Origin: Flavobacteriales bacterium
GTDB taxonomy: Bacteria > Bacteroidota > Bacteroidia > Flavobacteriales > JASBRU01
NCBI GenBank assembly: GCA_030149285.1
Contig: JASBRU010000002.1
Span: forward strand, 1-64,000
Direction: 5' to 3'
DNA length: 64,000 bases
In this document: one piece after another, positions 55,182 through 62,498 of the stretch
Numbering within the stretch: the stretch's first letter is position 1
Layout: every line of letters starts with the position of its first letter
Made by a program: the position numbers and the translations under genes
The notes under the pieces: generated by a model
What the model saw: the letters and a program-made list of their open reading frames with translations, nothing else
Databases searched by the model: none
Told to the model about the DNA's origin: nothing

Positions 55182-55202
55182 GGAAAAATTTAACTAATAC
55201 GT

Positions 55203-56477
55203 ATGCAATACGAGAACAATGCATCATTTGCATTAGAGCTGGATAAACAAGATAAGCTTGCACAATACCGAGATAAATTTTTCATTCCGGAGGTGAAGGG
55301 TAGACAAGCATTATATTTTACAGGAAACTCATTAGGGCTTCAACCTAAAAGCGTAAAAGACCACTTAAACAGAGAGTTGTTAGACTGGGCTTTTTATGGA
55401 GTAGAGGGGCATTTTCATGCCAAGAACCCTTGGTTTCATTATCATAAATTTTTAACGGAAGCTTCTGCAAAAATTGTAGGTGCAAAACCTATTGAGGTGG
55501 TACATATGAATGGCTTAACTGCCAATATTCATTTCTTGTTTGTGTCTTTCTATCAACCAAAAGGTAATAGATATAAAATTATTATGGAAGCAAAGGCTTT
55601 TCCATCAGATCAATATGCGGTGGAAAGTCAAGTGCGTTTTCACGGATATGACCCAGCAGATGCTATTGTTGAGGTTGCTCCAAGAGATGGAGAGCATACC
55701 ATTAGAGAAGAAGATATTTATGCTGCCATTGAGAAACATAAAGATGAAGTAGCTTTGGTATTCTTTGGTGGTGTAAACTACTATACCGGTCAGTTGTTTG
55801 ATATGGAATCTATTACCAAAGCCGGGCATAATGCCGGTGCAATGGTAGGCTTTGATTTGGCTCATGCAGCGGGTAATGTAAAGTTAGACTTACATAACTG
55901 GGGTGCAGATTTTGCAGCTTGGTGTTCTTATAAGTACTTGAACTCAGGGCCTGGAGGTATATCGGGTGTGTTTGTACATGAAAGACATGCCAATAGCCCG
56001 GATTTACCAAGGTTTGCAGGATGGTGGGGATACAAAGAGGATACCCGCTTTTTAATGGAAAAAGGCTATGTACCTATGGAAGGTGCTGCCGGATGGCAAT
56101 TGAGTAATGCTCCGGTATTAAGTATGGCTGCCCACAAAGCTTCGTTAGAGATTTTTGATGAAGTTGGTATGGATGCTTTAAATGAAAAAGCTGAAAAACT
56201 TACGGGCTATTTAGAGTTTATTGTAAATGATATAGCATCTAAGCATAATGCCAACTTTGAAATTATTACTCCAAAAGACCCGAAAAATAGAGGTTGCCAA
56301 CTTTCTATTTTAATGCATGGGCAAGGAAAAGAGTTGTTTGATACACTAACTGAAGAAGGTGTAATTGCAGACTGGAGAGAGCCGAATGTGATACGTATGG
56401 CTCCTGTGCCATTGTACAATAGCTTTGAAGACATTTATCGTTTCGGACATATATTAGAAGAAAATATTACATCATAA
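55203..56477 (+). CDS. kynU: Kynureninase
   Basis: 424 residues. The PLP-binding Lys lies in [15 protein letters not shown], and [11 protein letters not shown] and [12 protein letters not shown] are family signatures. The enzyme cleaves kynurenine to anthranilate, or 3-hydroxykynurenine to 3-hydroxyanthranilate. Next to kmo, 10 bases downstream, the second route is implied. Tryptophan dioxygenase, kynurenine formamidase and 3-hydroxyanthranilate dioxygenase are not in the window. Confidence 0.96.
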   Translation: MQYENNASFALELDKQDKLAQYRDKFFIPEVKGRQALYFTGNSLGLQPKSVKDHLNRELLDWAFYGVEGHFHAKNPWFHYHKFLTEASAKIVGAKPIEVVHMNGLTANIHFLFVSFYQPKGNRYKIIMEAKAFPSDQYAVESQVRFHGYDPADAIVEVAPRDGEHTIREEDIYAAIEKHKDEVALVFFGGVNYYTGQLFDMESITKAGHNAGAMVGFDLAHAAGNVKLDLHNWGADFAAWCSYKYLNSGPGGISGVFVHERHANSPDLPRFAGWWGYKEDTRFLMEKGYVPMEGAAGWQLSNAPVLSMAAHKASLEIFDEVGMDALNEKAEKLTGYLEFIVNDIASKHNANFEIITPKDPKNRGCQLSILMHGQGKELFDTLTEEGVIADWREPNVIRMAPVPLYNSFEDIYRFGHILEENITS

Positions 56478-56487
56478 AAATAGATTG

Positions 56488-57825
56488 ATGGAAAAGAAGA
56501 ATATTACTGTAGCCGGAGCTGGATTAGTAGGCTCTTTATTGAGTATTTATTTAGCAAAAAAAGGTCATGATGTTACTATTTATGAACGCAGACCTGATAT
56601 GCGAAAAGCAGATATCTCGGCAGGAAAATCTATAAACCTTGCCTTAAGTGATAGAGGCTGGAAAGCCTTGGCAGGTGCCGGTATTGGCGATGAGATAAAG
56701 GAAGTAGCAATACCTATGCACAAACGTGTAATGCATGCTGTAGATGGTACGCTTACAGACCAAGCTTATGGTAATGAAGGGCAAGCTATTTATTCGGTAT
56801 CCAGAGGCGGGTTAAATGCTTTATTGATGGACTTAGCCGAAAAACATGGGGTAAAAGTAAACTTTGATAAGCGTTGTACATCTATAAATATGGATGAGGC
56901 AATTGCCAGTTTTAAAGATTACAATACCGGTGAAAAAGAAACAGTAAACAGCGATTTAATTTTAGGTGCTGATGGGGCATTTTCTGCTGTTAGAAATACC
57001 ATGCAACGTACCGATCGATTTAATTACTCGCAAGAGTACATAAAGCATGGTTATAAAGAATTGAATATACCGCCAAATGCAGATGGTACTCATAAACTAG
57101 AGAGAAATGCATTGCATATATGGCCTAGAGGTGAGTTTATGCTGATAGCCTTACCTAATATGGACGGTAGCTTTACCTGTACATTGTTCTTTCCGTTTGA
57201 AGGAAAAGATTCTTTTAGTACCATTAAAACAGAAGAAGATGTATTGGCCTTTTTCAATAAAACATTCCCAGATGCTGTGCCTTTAATGCCAACATTGGTT
57301 GAAGATTATTTTGGTAACCCAACTTCATCTTTAGTAATTATTAGATGTTTCCCATGGGCACATCAAGATAAAGTATGCTTGGTAGGAGATGCATCTCATG
57401 CTATTGTTCCGTTTTACGGACAAGGAATGAACTCCGGTTTTGAAGATTGTACCATTTTTGGTGAAATGATGGATAAGTACGGAGATGACTGGACTACCCT
57501 TTTAGATGAGTTTCAGAAAGAGCGCAAGCCTAATACAGATGCTATTGCAGATTTAGCAATGCGTAATTTTGTAGAAATGCGCGATTTAACTGCCGATCCT
57601 ACATTTTTACTGCAAAAGAAAATAGAGAAACGTTTTTCTAATAAATACCCTGATAAGTGGTTGCCTTTATACTCTATGGTTACCTTTAGCCATATACCTT
57701 ATGCCGAAGCACATGCAGAAGGTAAAAGGCAAGATAAAATTATGGAAGAAGTAATGGCTATGCCAAATATTGCTGATAAATGGGACAGCCAAGAGGTAGA
57801 AGATAAGATGCTTTCGCTACTTTAG
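56488..57825 (+). CDS. kmo: Kynurenine 3-monooxygenase
   Basis: 445 residues from the ATG at 56488. The FAD-binding GAGLVGSLLSIYLAKKGHDV, the GADGAFSAVR stretch and the second FAD motif CLVGDASHAIVPFYGQGMNS are intact. This flavoprotein hydroxylates kynurenine using NADPH and O2. Bacterial enzymes of this type are linked to tryptophan breakdown or to eukaryote-like NAD synthesis. The C-terminal region (about 380-445) is retained. Its stop is followed after 7 bases by the convergent lipoprotein array. Confidence 0.96.
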   Translation: MEKKNITVAGAGLVGSLLSIYLAKKGHDVTIYERRPDMRKADISAGKSINLALSDRGWKALAGAGIGDEIKEVAIPMHKRVMHAVDGTLTDQAYGNEGQAIYSVSRGGLNALLMDLAEKHGVKVNFDKRCTSINMDEAIASFKDYNTGEKETVNSDLILGADGAFSAVRNTMQRTDRFNYSQEYIKHGYKELNIPPNADGTHKLERNALHIWPRGEFMLIALPNMDGSFTCTLFFPFEGKDSFSTIKTEEDVLAFFNKTFPDAVPLMPTLVEDYFGNPTSSLVIIRCFPWAHQDKVCLVGDASHAIVPFYGQGMNSGFEDCTIFGEMMDKYGDDWTTLLDEFQKERKPNTDAIADLAMRNFVEMRDLTADPTFLLQKKIEKRFSNKYPDKWLPLYSMVTFSHIPYAEAHAEGKRQDKIMEEVMAMPNIADKWDSQEVEDKMLSLL

Positions 57826-57832
57826 ATAAGCT

Positions 57833-58273
57833 TTATCTTACAAAAATCATCCTGTCTTCAATAATTACAGGGAGTACAGTGTCGCCTACAGTAATAAAGT
57901 TTAGTATTTGAGAGTATACTACAAACCTATTACTATTTAAAGTGCGTATTTTCCACTCTTCAAGGTTTAAGGTTACAGTATTATCATCAATTAAGCTCCA
58001 TGGCAACGCATTGCTATAAACGCCTAGGCTGTCTAGATGTACTACATTACTGTCAGTAAACTCAATGCCAACGTAGCTAATGTCATTGGTACGTGTAAGA
58101 GAGTCAATAATGTCCCCTTCATAATAGTATTCACTAAAAGTTTTTAAACCATTCCAATGACCTACAATTTTTTCCATTGTAGATTTATTCATTGGTACAG
58201 TATCATCATCATTTTTACAGCTTGTAAAAATAATTATAGATAAGATAAGTGCTAGTGAGGTTTTGGTATTCAT
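57833..58273 (-). CDS. Tandem lipocalin-like lipoprotein, copy 1
   Basis: 146 residues. Lipobox Cys19 is followed by KNDDD (FTSCKNDDD). The mature domain keeps the family outline HWNGLKTFSEYYYEG-IIDSLT, a central hydrophobic strand and WSLIDDNTVTLNLEEWKI, but the C-terminus is diverged (IIEDRMIFVR, not ELTK). It is the last member of the array on the minus strand. Only a short hairpin (AGATAA/TTATCT) lies between its stop and that of kmo, and no promoter box was recognised. Confidence 0.83.
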   Translation of the reverse strand: MNTKTSLALILSIIIFTSCKNDDDTVPMNKSTMEKIVGHWNGLKTFSEYYYEGDIIDSLTRTNDISYVGIEFTDSNVVHLDSLGVYSNALPWSLIDDNTVTLNLEEWKIRTLNSNRFVVYSQILNFITVGDTVLPVIIEDRMIFVR

Positions 58274-58310
58274 TTTCTATAAGTTTAGGTAAAGGTACAT
58301 AAAATAGAAA

Positions 58311-58335
58311 AGAGCAAATCAAACTGATTTGCTCT
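58311..58335 (-). terminator. Terminator of lipoprotein copy 2
   Basis: AGAGCAAATCA-AAC-TGATTTGCTCT, followed in the minus direction by TTTTCTATTTT. It lies 23 bases after the stop of copy 2 and ahead of copy 1. Confidence 0.85.
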
Positions 58336-58358
58336 TTTGCATTAGTGAGCTTCGTAGC

Positions 58359-58796
58359 TTACTTATTCAACTCAAAAATATCATGTAGTACTATGGTGTC
58401 ATTACCATTAATTGCTGTGATTTTGTACAAGTATTTAAACTCAGTATTTGATAGTAAGTTGATTTCACCAGAGAAAGAATTGATACTTATTGTACTATCA
58501 TTTAAAATTTCCCAATGGTCAGTGTCTTCTAAAACTCCATTATTGGTGATATATAAGCTATCATTGGTATTAAAGCTAAACACCTTATCTGTAATGTCAA
58601 AAGTTTGTGTTGCTTGGTTTTGTTTGACTCCGTTTAAGTAATAGTGCCAGCTCTCTTGTACGCCATTCCAGTTTCCTGTAATTTTTTGTTTGGTACTTAC
58701 AGAAGGGGTGCCTGGGTTTCCAGAGTCATCATCATCAGTACAGCCTATAATAGCAAGTTGACCTACCAATGCAAGTAATAAAAATTTGTTTTTCAT
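58359..58796 (-). CDS. Tandem lipocalin-like lipoprotein, copy 2
   Basis: 145 residues. Lipobox IIGC, Cys19, then TDDDD. Domain phrases are KITGNWNGVQESWHYYLNGV, FDITDKVFSFNTNDSLYIT and HWEILNDSTISINSF. It keeps the array's outline and has its own TACTTTTG box and terminator. Function unknown; expected to be a surface or periplasm-facing outer membrane lipoprotein. Confidence 0.83.
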   Translation of the reverse strand: MKNKFLLLALVGQLAIIGCTDDDDSGNPGTPSVSTKQKITGNWNGVQESWHYYLNGVKQNQATQTFDITDKVFSFNTNDSLYITNNGVLEDTDHWEILNDSTISINSFSGEINLLSNTEFKYLYKITAINGNDTIVLHDIFELNK

Positions 58797-58820
58797 AGCA
58801 TGAATATTGGGTTAATTACA

Positions 58821-58828
58821 CAAAAGTA
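58821..58828 (-). promoter_or_regulatory. -7 promoter box of copy 2
   Basis: TACTTTTG on the minus strand, 24 bases before the copy 2 start. No -33 TTG was seen. Confidence 0.5.
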
Positions 58829-58910
58829 ATTGGGTTATGATTGCAAGTGGCTTAATTTTCTCTTAAAAAAACTTAAATAACCATTAAATAATAAAAGCTC
58901 TATGATAAAA

Positions 58911-58931
58911 AAGGAGACTTAAAGCCTCCTT
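58911..58931 (-). terminator. Terminator of copy 3 (weaker)
   Basis: AAGGAG pairs with CTCCTT, with a partly paired centre, followed in the minus direction by TTTTTTATCAT. It resembles the stronger AAAGGAGGCT stems after copies 4 and 5, pointing to shared ancestry. Confidence 0.65.
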
Positions 58932-58963
58932 ATTAAAGAATATTCTTGAATATATAATTAAAG

Positions 58964-59416
58964 CTATTTTTTTAACTCAAAATAGTTTTCTACAGTTATT
59001 ACATCACCCGTGGCGGAGTCAGTTACTGATGTTAAACTTGAATAATCAAATTCGGTTGTTGAGAGCTTATGAATTGAAAAATCAGTTCCTTGTATAGATA
59101 TAGTGTTGTTATTAATAACACTCCATGCATAAGTAACAAATAAAGTTCCATTGTCATAAACATAAAGGTTGCCATCACTATTAAAATCAAATGTTTCTGT
59201 ACTTATATCATAAACATCAGTTAGTGAGTCTATTTTGGTACCATTAATATAATAATGCAATAAAACAGCATCCCCATCCCAGCTGCCGGTAATTTTCTGT
59301 TGGGTTGTTAGGGGGGTGTTATTACCACCATCATTATTGCTGTCGTCATCTTTTTTACACGAAACAAATGCAATTGAACCAATTAAAGCCAATAATAAAA
59401 TCTTGTTCTTCATCAT
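58964..59416 (-). CDS. Tandem lipocalin-like lipoprotein, copy 3
   Basis: 150 residues (two adjacent Met; either can start). Lipobox FVSC, then KKDDDS. The linker ends TPLTTQQKITGSWDG, the same as in copy 5. The domain has HYYINGTKIDSLTDVYDIST, FDFNSDGNLYVYDNG, AWSVINNNTISIQGTDFSIH and ENYFELKK. A TACTTTTG box lies upstream. Role unknown. Confidence 0.83.
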   Translation of the reverse strand: MMKNKILLLALIGSIAFVSCKKDDDSNNDGGNNTPLTTQQKITGSWDGDAVLLHYYINGTKIDSLTDVYDISTETFDFNSDGNLYVYDNGTLFVTYAWSVINNNTISIQGTDFSIHKLSTTEFDYSSLTSVTDSATGDVITVENYFELKK

Positions 59417-59443
59417 ATAAAATTTTAGTTAAGTTAGTATTCT

Positions 59444-59451
59444 CAAAAGTA
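59444..59451 (-). promoter_or_regulatory. -7 promoter box of copy 3
   Basis: TACTTTTG on the minus strand, 27 bases before the copy 3 start. No -33 TTG was seen. Confidence 0.5.
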
Positions 59452-59525
59452 GTATATGGTTGAATACGAGAGACTTAAAAACTGCTTAACTAATCTTAAT
59501 AAATAGCTAAATATTTATAATCAAA

Positions 59526-59549
59526 AAAGGAGGCTGAAAAGCCTCCTTT
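59526..59549 (-). terminator. Terminator of copy 4
   Basis: AAAGGAGGCT-GAAA-AGCCTCCTTT with a T-run in the minus direction, 23 bases after the stop. The same hairpin with the same flank follows copy 5. Confidence 0.93.
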
Positions 59550-59911
59550 AGTACTAATAATAGGTGTAATAATTATTTTGTTAACTCCATATAGTTCTCT
59601 ACAGTTAATGTTAAGCCAGATGCAGTGTCTGTTACATCTTGACTAGTTCTAATATAAAACTCTAATAACTTTATTCTATCAATAGAAAATGTAGTGCTAT
59701 CTATCAATAATGAGCTGTTGTCAATCAAACTCCAAGAAAATGTGTCTTGTGGTGTTCCTGCAACAGAGTAATAAAGATTACCATCAGCGTTAAAGTCATA
59801 GTCTTCATCGGTAATGTCATATGTCTCGGTTAAGGAGTCAATTTTAACACCGTTTTCATAGTAATTGATAATGCTTAGAAATCCATTCCAGTTACCGGTA
59901 ATTTTTTGCTT
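59529..59911 (-). repeat. Direct duplication, unit A (copy 4)
   Basis: About 383 bases, about 95 percent identical to 60121-60503. It covers the terminator, the stop and the C-terminal two thirds of the gene. Confidence 0.9.
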
Positions 59912-60016
59912 AGTGGTTTTTTGTGTGTTACCTGGTGTTGTAGAGTCATCATCATCTCCGCAGGCAGTAAATACAAAAACACTTACTAATGCTAGTAATA
60001 AGATGTTAGTTTTCAT
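59573..60016 (-). CDS. Tandem lipocalin-like lipoprotein, copy 4
   Basis: 147 residues. Lipobox FTAC, Cys19, then GDDDD. Domain: KITGNWNGFLSIINYYENGV, KIDSLTETYDITDEDYDFNA, FSWSLIDNSSLLIDSTTFSI and TVENYMELTK. From residue about 43 to the end it is nearly identical to copy 5, while the signal peptide and linker differ. Own TATTTTTG box and terminator. Role unknown. Confidence 0.85.
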   Translation of the reverse strand: MKTNILLLALVSVFVFTACGDDDDSTTPGNTQKTTKQKITGNWNGFLSIINYYENGVKIDSLTETYDITDEDYDFNADGNLYYSVAGTPQDTFSWSLIDNSSLLIDSTTFSIDRIKLLEFYIRTSQDVTDTASGLTLTVENYMELTK

Positions 60017-60045
60017 TCTTTTATTTAGTTTGGGTTAATAAGCCA

Positions 60046-60053
60046 CAAAAATA
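60046..60053 (-). promoter_or_regulatory. -7 promoter box of copy 4
   Basis: TATTTTTG on the minus strand, 29 bases before the copy 4 start. The next TTG is only 15 bases upstream, shorter than normal. Confidence 0.5.
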
Positions 60054-60118
60054 GAGTATGGACGATTACAAAAACTTAAAATAATCTTAAAAATCAGCTA
60101 ATCATATACTTAATAAGT

Positions 60119-60140
60119 AAGGAGGCTGAAAAGCCTCCTT
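60119..60140 (-). terminator. Terminator of copy 5
   Basis: AAGGAGGCT-GAAA-AGCCTCCTT, the duplicated form of the copy 4 terminator; the minus-direction tail is less T-rich (TTACTTATT). Confidence 0.8.
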
Positions 60141-60503
60141 TAGTACTAATAATAGGTGCAATAATTATTTTGTTAACTCTATGTAGTTTTCTACAGTTAA
60201 TGTTAAACCAGATGCAGTGTCTGTTATATCTTGACTAGTTCTAATATAAAACTCTAATAACTTTATTTTATCAATAGAAAATGTAGTGCTATCTATCAAT
60301 AATGAGCTGTTGTCAATCAAACTCCAAGAAAATGTGTCTTGCGGTGTTCCTGCAACAGAGTAATAGAGGTTGCCATCAGCGTTAAAGTCAAAGTCTTCAT
60401 CGGTAATGTCATATGTCTCGGTTAATGAGTCAATTTTAACACCATTTTCATAGTAATTGATAACGCTTAAAAAGCCATTCCAGTTACCAGTAATTTTTTG
60501 TTG
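60121..60503 (-). repeat. Direct duplication, unit B (copy 5)
   Basis: Partner of 59529-59911. Differences are scattered single bases; there is no indel across the unit. Confidence 0.9.
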
Positions 60504-60608
60504 GGTTGTAAGTGGGGTTGTTCCTCCATTATCAGAGTCATCATTTTTGTCGCACGATACCAGTGCAAATACACTTACAAATGCAAATAAAAAAATCTTG
60601 TTTTTCAT
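60165..60608 (-). CDS. Tandem lipocalin-like lipoprotein, copy 5
   Basis: 147 residues from the ATG at 60608; an upstream ATG at 60680 is excluded because it lies before the promoter box and the lipoprotein signal starts at 60608 (MKNKIFLFAFVSVFALVSC). Cys19 is followed by DKNDD. The linker TTPLTTQQKITGNWNG is like copy 3; the rest is nearly identical to copy 4 (KIDSLTETYDITDEDFDFNA; TVENYIELTK). The gene therefore looks like a mosaic. Role unknown. Confidence 0.86.
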   Translation of the reverse strand: MKNKIFLFAFVSVFALVSCDKNDDSDNGGTTPLTTQQKITGNWNGFLSVINYYENGVKIDSLTETYDITDEDFDFNADGNLYYSVAGTPQDTFSWSLIDNSSLLIDSTTFSIDKIKLLEFYIRTSQDITDTASGLTLTVENYIELTK

Positions 60609-60638
60609 ACTATCGTTTGTTTGGTTAATTCTATACTT

Positions 60639-60646
60639 CAAATGTA
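60639..60646 (-). promoter_or_regulatory. -7 promoter box of copy 5
   Basis: TACATTTG on the minus strand, 30 bases before the copy 5 start; a TTG sits 15 bases upstream, the same short spacing as at copy 4. Confidence 0.5.
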
Positions 60647-60756
60647 CTATGCGGGTTAATGCAATTTTGTTAATGAACATCCAAAGTATTGTTAAAGTGT
60701 GTTAAATTCTCCTAGAAGATGTGAGATAGTAAAAATAGGTTGCGCTTAAACAAAAA

Positions 60757-60776
60757 AGCGGGCCAATTGGCCCGCT
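60757..60776 (-). terminator. Terminator of copy 6
   Basis: Perfect palindrome AGCGGGCCAATTGGCCCGCT followed in the minus direction by TTTTTG, 40 bases after the stop. Confidence 0.93.
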
Positions 60777-60816
60777 AAGTTCTAAAAAACGAAAATCGCT
60801 TGTAATCAAATCTTCA

Positions 60817-61269
60817 TTATTTAGTAAGGTGTACTTTAAATTCAATACCAAAGTTGATTGAAGTAGCTGAATCTACAAAAGCTGTGTCTTGAGCAAAGAT
60901 AAAGCGTGTTGAGTTTAAAGTTTCTATATGCCATTCTTCATCATCAAACATTATATGACTATTGTCTATTACTGACCAGTCAATACTATCAGAAACCATA
61001 CCTGCACTATCAAGAACTGCATCACCTGATGCATAAAAATTAAGTGTTTGGTTTGCTAATGATGTAACTTCAGATAATGAGTCAATTTTAATACCGTTAG
61101 CTGTTACGTTTGTTGTGATAGAGTCTCCATTCCATGCACCAACAATTTTTTGTTGTGTAGTTGGGTTATTGTTTCCTCCTCCATTTCCGTTTCCGCTATC
61201 ATCATCATTATTACATGCAACAAATGTAAACGAACATGCAACTGCTAATGCTAAAATTTTTCTCTTCAT
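60817..61269 (-). CDS. Tandem lipocalin-like lipoprotein, copy 6
   Basis: 150 residues. Lipobox FVAC, Cys19, then NNDDDSG and a Gly/Asn linker. Domain: KIVGAWNGDSITTNVTANGI, KIDSLSEVTSLANQTLNFYA, DSIDWSVIDNSHIMFDDEEW and IETLNSTRFIFAQD, ending FKVHLTK. TAACTTTG box upstream, strong terminator downstream. Role unknown. Confidence 0.84.
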   Translation of the reverse strand: MKRKILALAVACSFTFVACNNDDDSGNGNGGGNNNPTTQQKIVGAWNGDSITTNVTANGIKIDSLSEVTSLANQTLNFYASGDAVLDSAGMVSDSIDWSVIDNSHIMFDDEEWHIETLNSTRFIFAQDTAFVDSATSINFGIEFKVHLTK

Positions 61270-61305
61270 GTTTATTATAAATTTAATGTTTTTTTTAAGT
61301 TAACG

Positions 61306-61313
61306 CAAAGTTA
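61306..61313 (-). promoter_or_regulatory. -7 promoter box of copy 6
   Basis: TAACTTTG on the minus strand, 36 bases before the copy 6 start. Confidence 0.5.
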
Positions 61314-61345
61314 ATCTTTTTGTGTATAAGCATGCAATAAAAAAA

Positions 61346-61361
61346 GCGAGGAAACCCTCGC
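61346..61361 (-). terminator. Terminator of copy 7
   Basis: GCGAGG-AAAC-CCTCGC with T-runs on both strands; 28 bases after the stop of copy 7. Confidence 0.93.
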
Positions 61362-61389
61362 TTTTTTTATGAATAGTATTTAAAGCTAT

Positions 61390-61830
61390 TTATTTTGTCA
61401 TATAAAATCTAGTTTCAATATCAACGGGTAAACCCAAAAGGTTTGCAGATGAATCTTGCCCCACTGTAAAGTGTGTAGCAGGATCAATACTTAAGATGCT
61501 CCAGTTTACACTATCAACCTCAAGAGTAACACTGTCTACTAAGCTCCAAGAGATAGTATCTAATCTTATTCCGGCACTATCTAAATAAGCATTACCACCT
61601 AATTCAAACTCAATTGTTTGATTAGTAAAAACTTCTACTTCTGTAAGTGTATCAATTATATTACTGTTTAGGTAAGTTTTAAAGGTTGTAGAATCTGTAT
61701 TCCATATACCAATGATATCTTGTTCTGTAGCCGGAGTTGTTCCGCTATCATCATCGTTATCATCTCCTTCTTCGCAGGCAACAAATAATGCAATACTTGC
61801 AAAGGCCATTAGTGCTAAAACTTTTCTCAT
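61390..61830 (-). CDS. Tandem lipocalin-like lipoprotein, copy 7
   Basis: 146 residues. Lipobox FVAC, Cys19, followed by a long acidic run (EEGDDNDDDSG). Domain: DIIGIWNTDSTTFKTYLNSN, IIDTLTEVEVFTNQTIEFEL, DTISWSLVDSVTLEVDSVNW and SILSIDPATHFTVGQD, ending TRFYMTK. Closest in pattern to copy 6. TATTTTTG box upstream. Role unknown. Confidence 0.83.
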   Translation of the reverse strand: MRKVLALMAFASIALFVACEEGDDNDDDSGTTPATEQDIIGIWNTDSTTFKTYLNSNIIDTLTEVEVFTNQTIEFELGGNAYLDSAGIRLDTISWSLVDSVTLEVDSVNWSILSIDPATHFTVGQDSSANLLGLPVDIETRFYMTK

Positions 61831-61858
61831 AGTTAATTTCGTTTTTGGTTAGTTGCTA

Positions 61859-61866
61859 CAAAAATA
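61859..61866 (-). promoter_or_regulatory. -7 promoter box of copy 7
   Basis: TATTTTTG on the minus strand, 28 bases before the copy 7 start. Confidence 0.5.
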
Positions 61867-61910
61867 GTAATAATTTTTATAATTGCTTAATTCACAGTAT
61901 TATGCACTAA

Positions 61911-61934
61911 AAAAGGGGCTTAACAGCCCCTTTT
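61911..61934 (-). terminator. Terminator of copy 8
   Basis: AAAAGGGGCT-TAAC-AGCCCCTTTT with T-rich tail in the minus direction, 22 bases after the stop. Confidence 0.92.
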
Positions 61935-61956
61935 TAAAAGATATATGAGTTTTATT

Positions 61957-62418
61957 TTATCTGGTCAACTTAGTTGTGCTTTCAACTAATAGGTCTCCAA
62001 AAAATGAAGGTTCTATAGAGCTGTTGTAATAATGAAATTGTGTGTCATTGATTTTCACAATATCTACAGTATCTATATTGCCATCAAGTGTAAGTATCAT
62101 TTGGTTGTTAGGTATAACAGCCCAAGTGCCACTTGAAACTGCAGTACCGGCACTATCAATACTTACATTGCCATTTGAGTTGAAAGTGTAAGTAGCAAAA
62201 GTACTGCTAAAAGTAGTGTCAAAAAGTGGTGTAGTTGGCGAAAGCACTGGGGTTATGGTAACATCTATCTCATCCCCAGTCCATACATGAGCGATTTTTT
62301 GTGAAGTAGTTTGGTTGTTTGTTCCACCGGTATTACCAGATCCACTGTCGTCATCTTTGCTGCAAGCTGTAAAAGCAAAAGTGCCTGCAATTGCTAATAA
62401 TAGAAATTTAGTTTTCAT
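61957..62418 (-). CDS. Tandem lipocalin-like lipoprotein, copy 8
   Basis: 153 residues, the longest copy. Lipobox FTAC, Cys19, then SKDDDSGSG. Domain: KIAHVWTGDEIDVTITPVLS, FATYTFNSNGNVSIDSAGTA, GTWAVIPNNQMILTLDGNID and VDIVKINDTQFHYYNSS, ending ESTTKLTR. TAATTTTG box upstream. It and copy 9 end in LTR instead of LTK. Role unknown. Confidence 0.83.
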   Translation of the reverse strand: MKTKFLLLAIAGTFAFTACSKDDDSGSGNTGGTNNQTTSQKIAHVWTGDEIDVTITPVLSPTTPLFDTTFSSTFATYTFNSNGNVSIDSAGTAVSSGTWAVIPNNQMILTLDGNIDTVDIVKINDTQFHYYNSSIEPSFFGDLLVESTTKLTR

Positions 62419-62445
62419 TAGTTTAGTTTTAAGTTAATTCGAAAA

Positions 62446-62453
62446 CAAAATTA
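62446..62453 (-). promoter_or_regulatory. -7 promoter box of copy 8
   Basis: TAATTTTG on the minus strand, 27 bases before the copy 8 start. Confidence 0.5.
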
Positions 62454-62498
62454 CTAGCAAATTGAATGCCAAATTGTTAAAGGAATGTTAAAGTAGGC

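Larger units (their letters stand above)
54895..55202. other. 308-base gap upstream of kynU
   Basis: No coding frame or RNA gene was recognised. The left half is AT-rich and should hold the promoter of the minus-strand T9SS gene, which I could not place. The right half carries two inverted repeats (55121-55151) and the kynU promoter box (55174-55181). Confidence 0.6.

Noticed and set aside
60609-60680. Upstream ATG for lipoprotein copy 5
   Set aside because: It lies before the promoter box and would bury the lipoprotein signal peptide.
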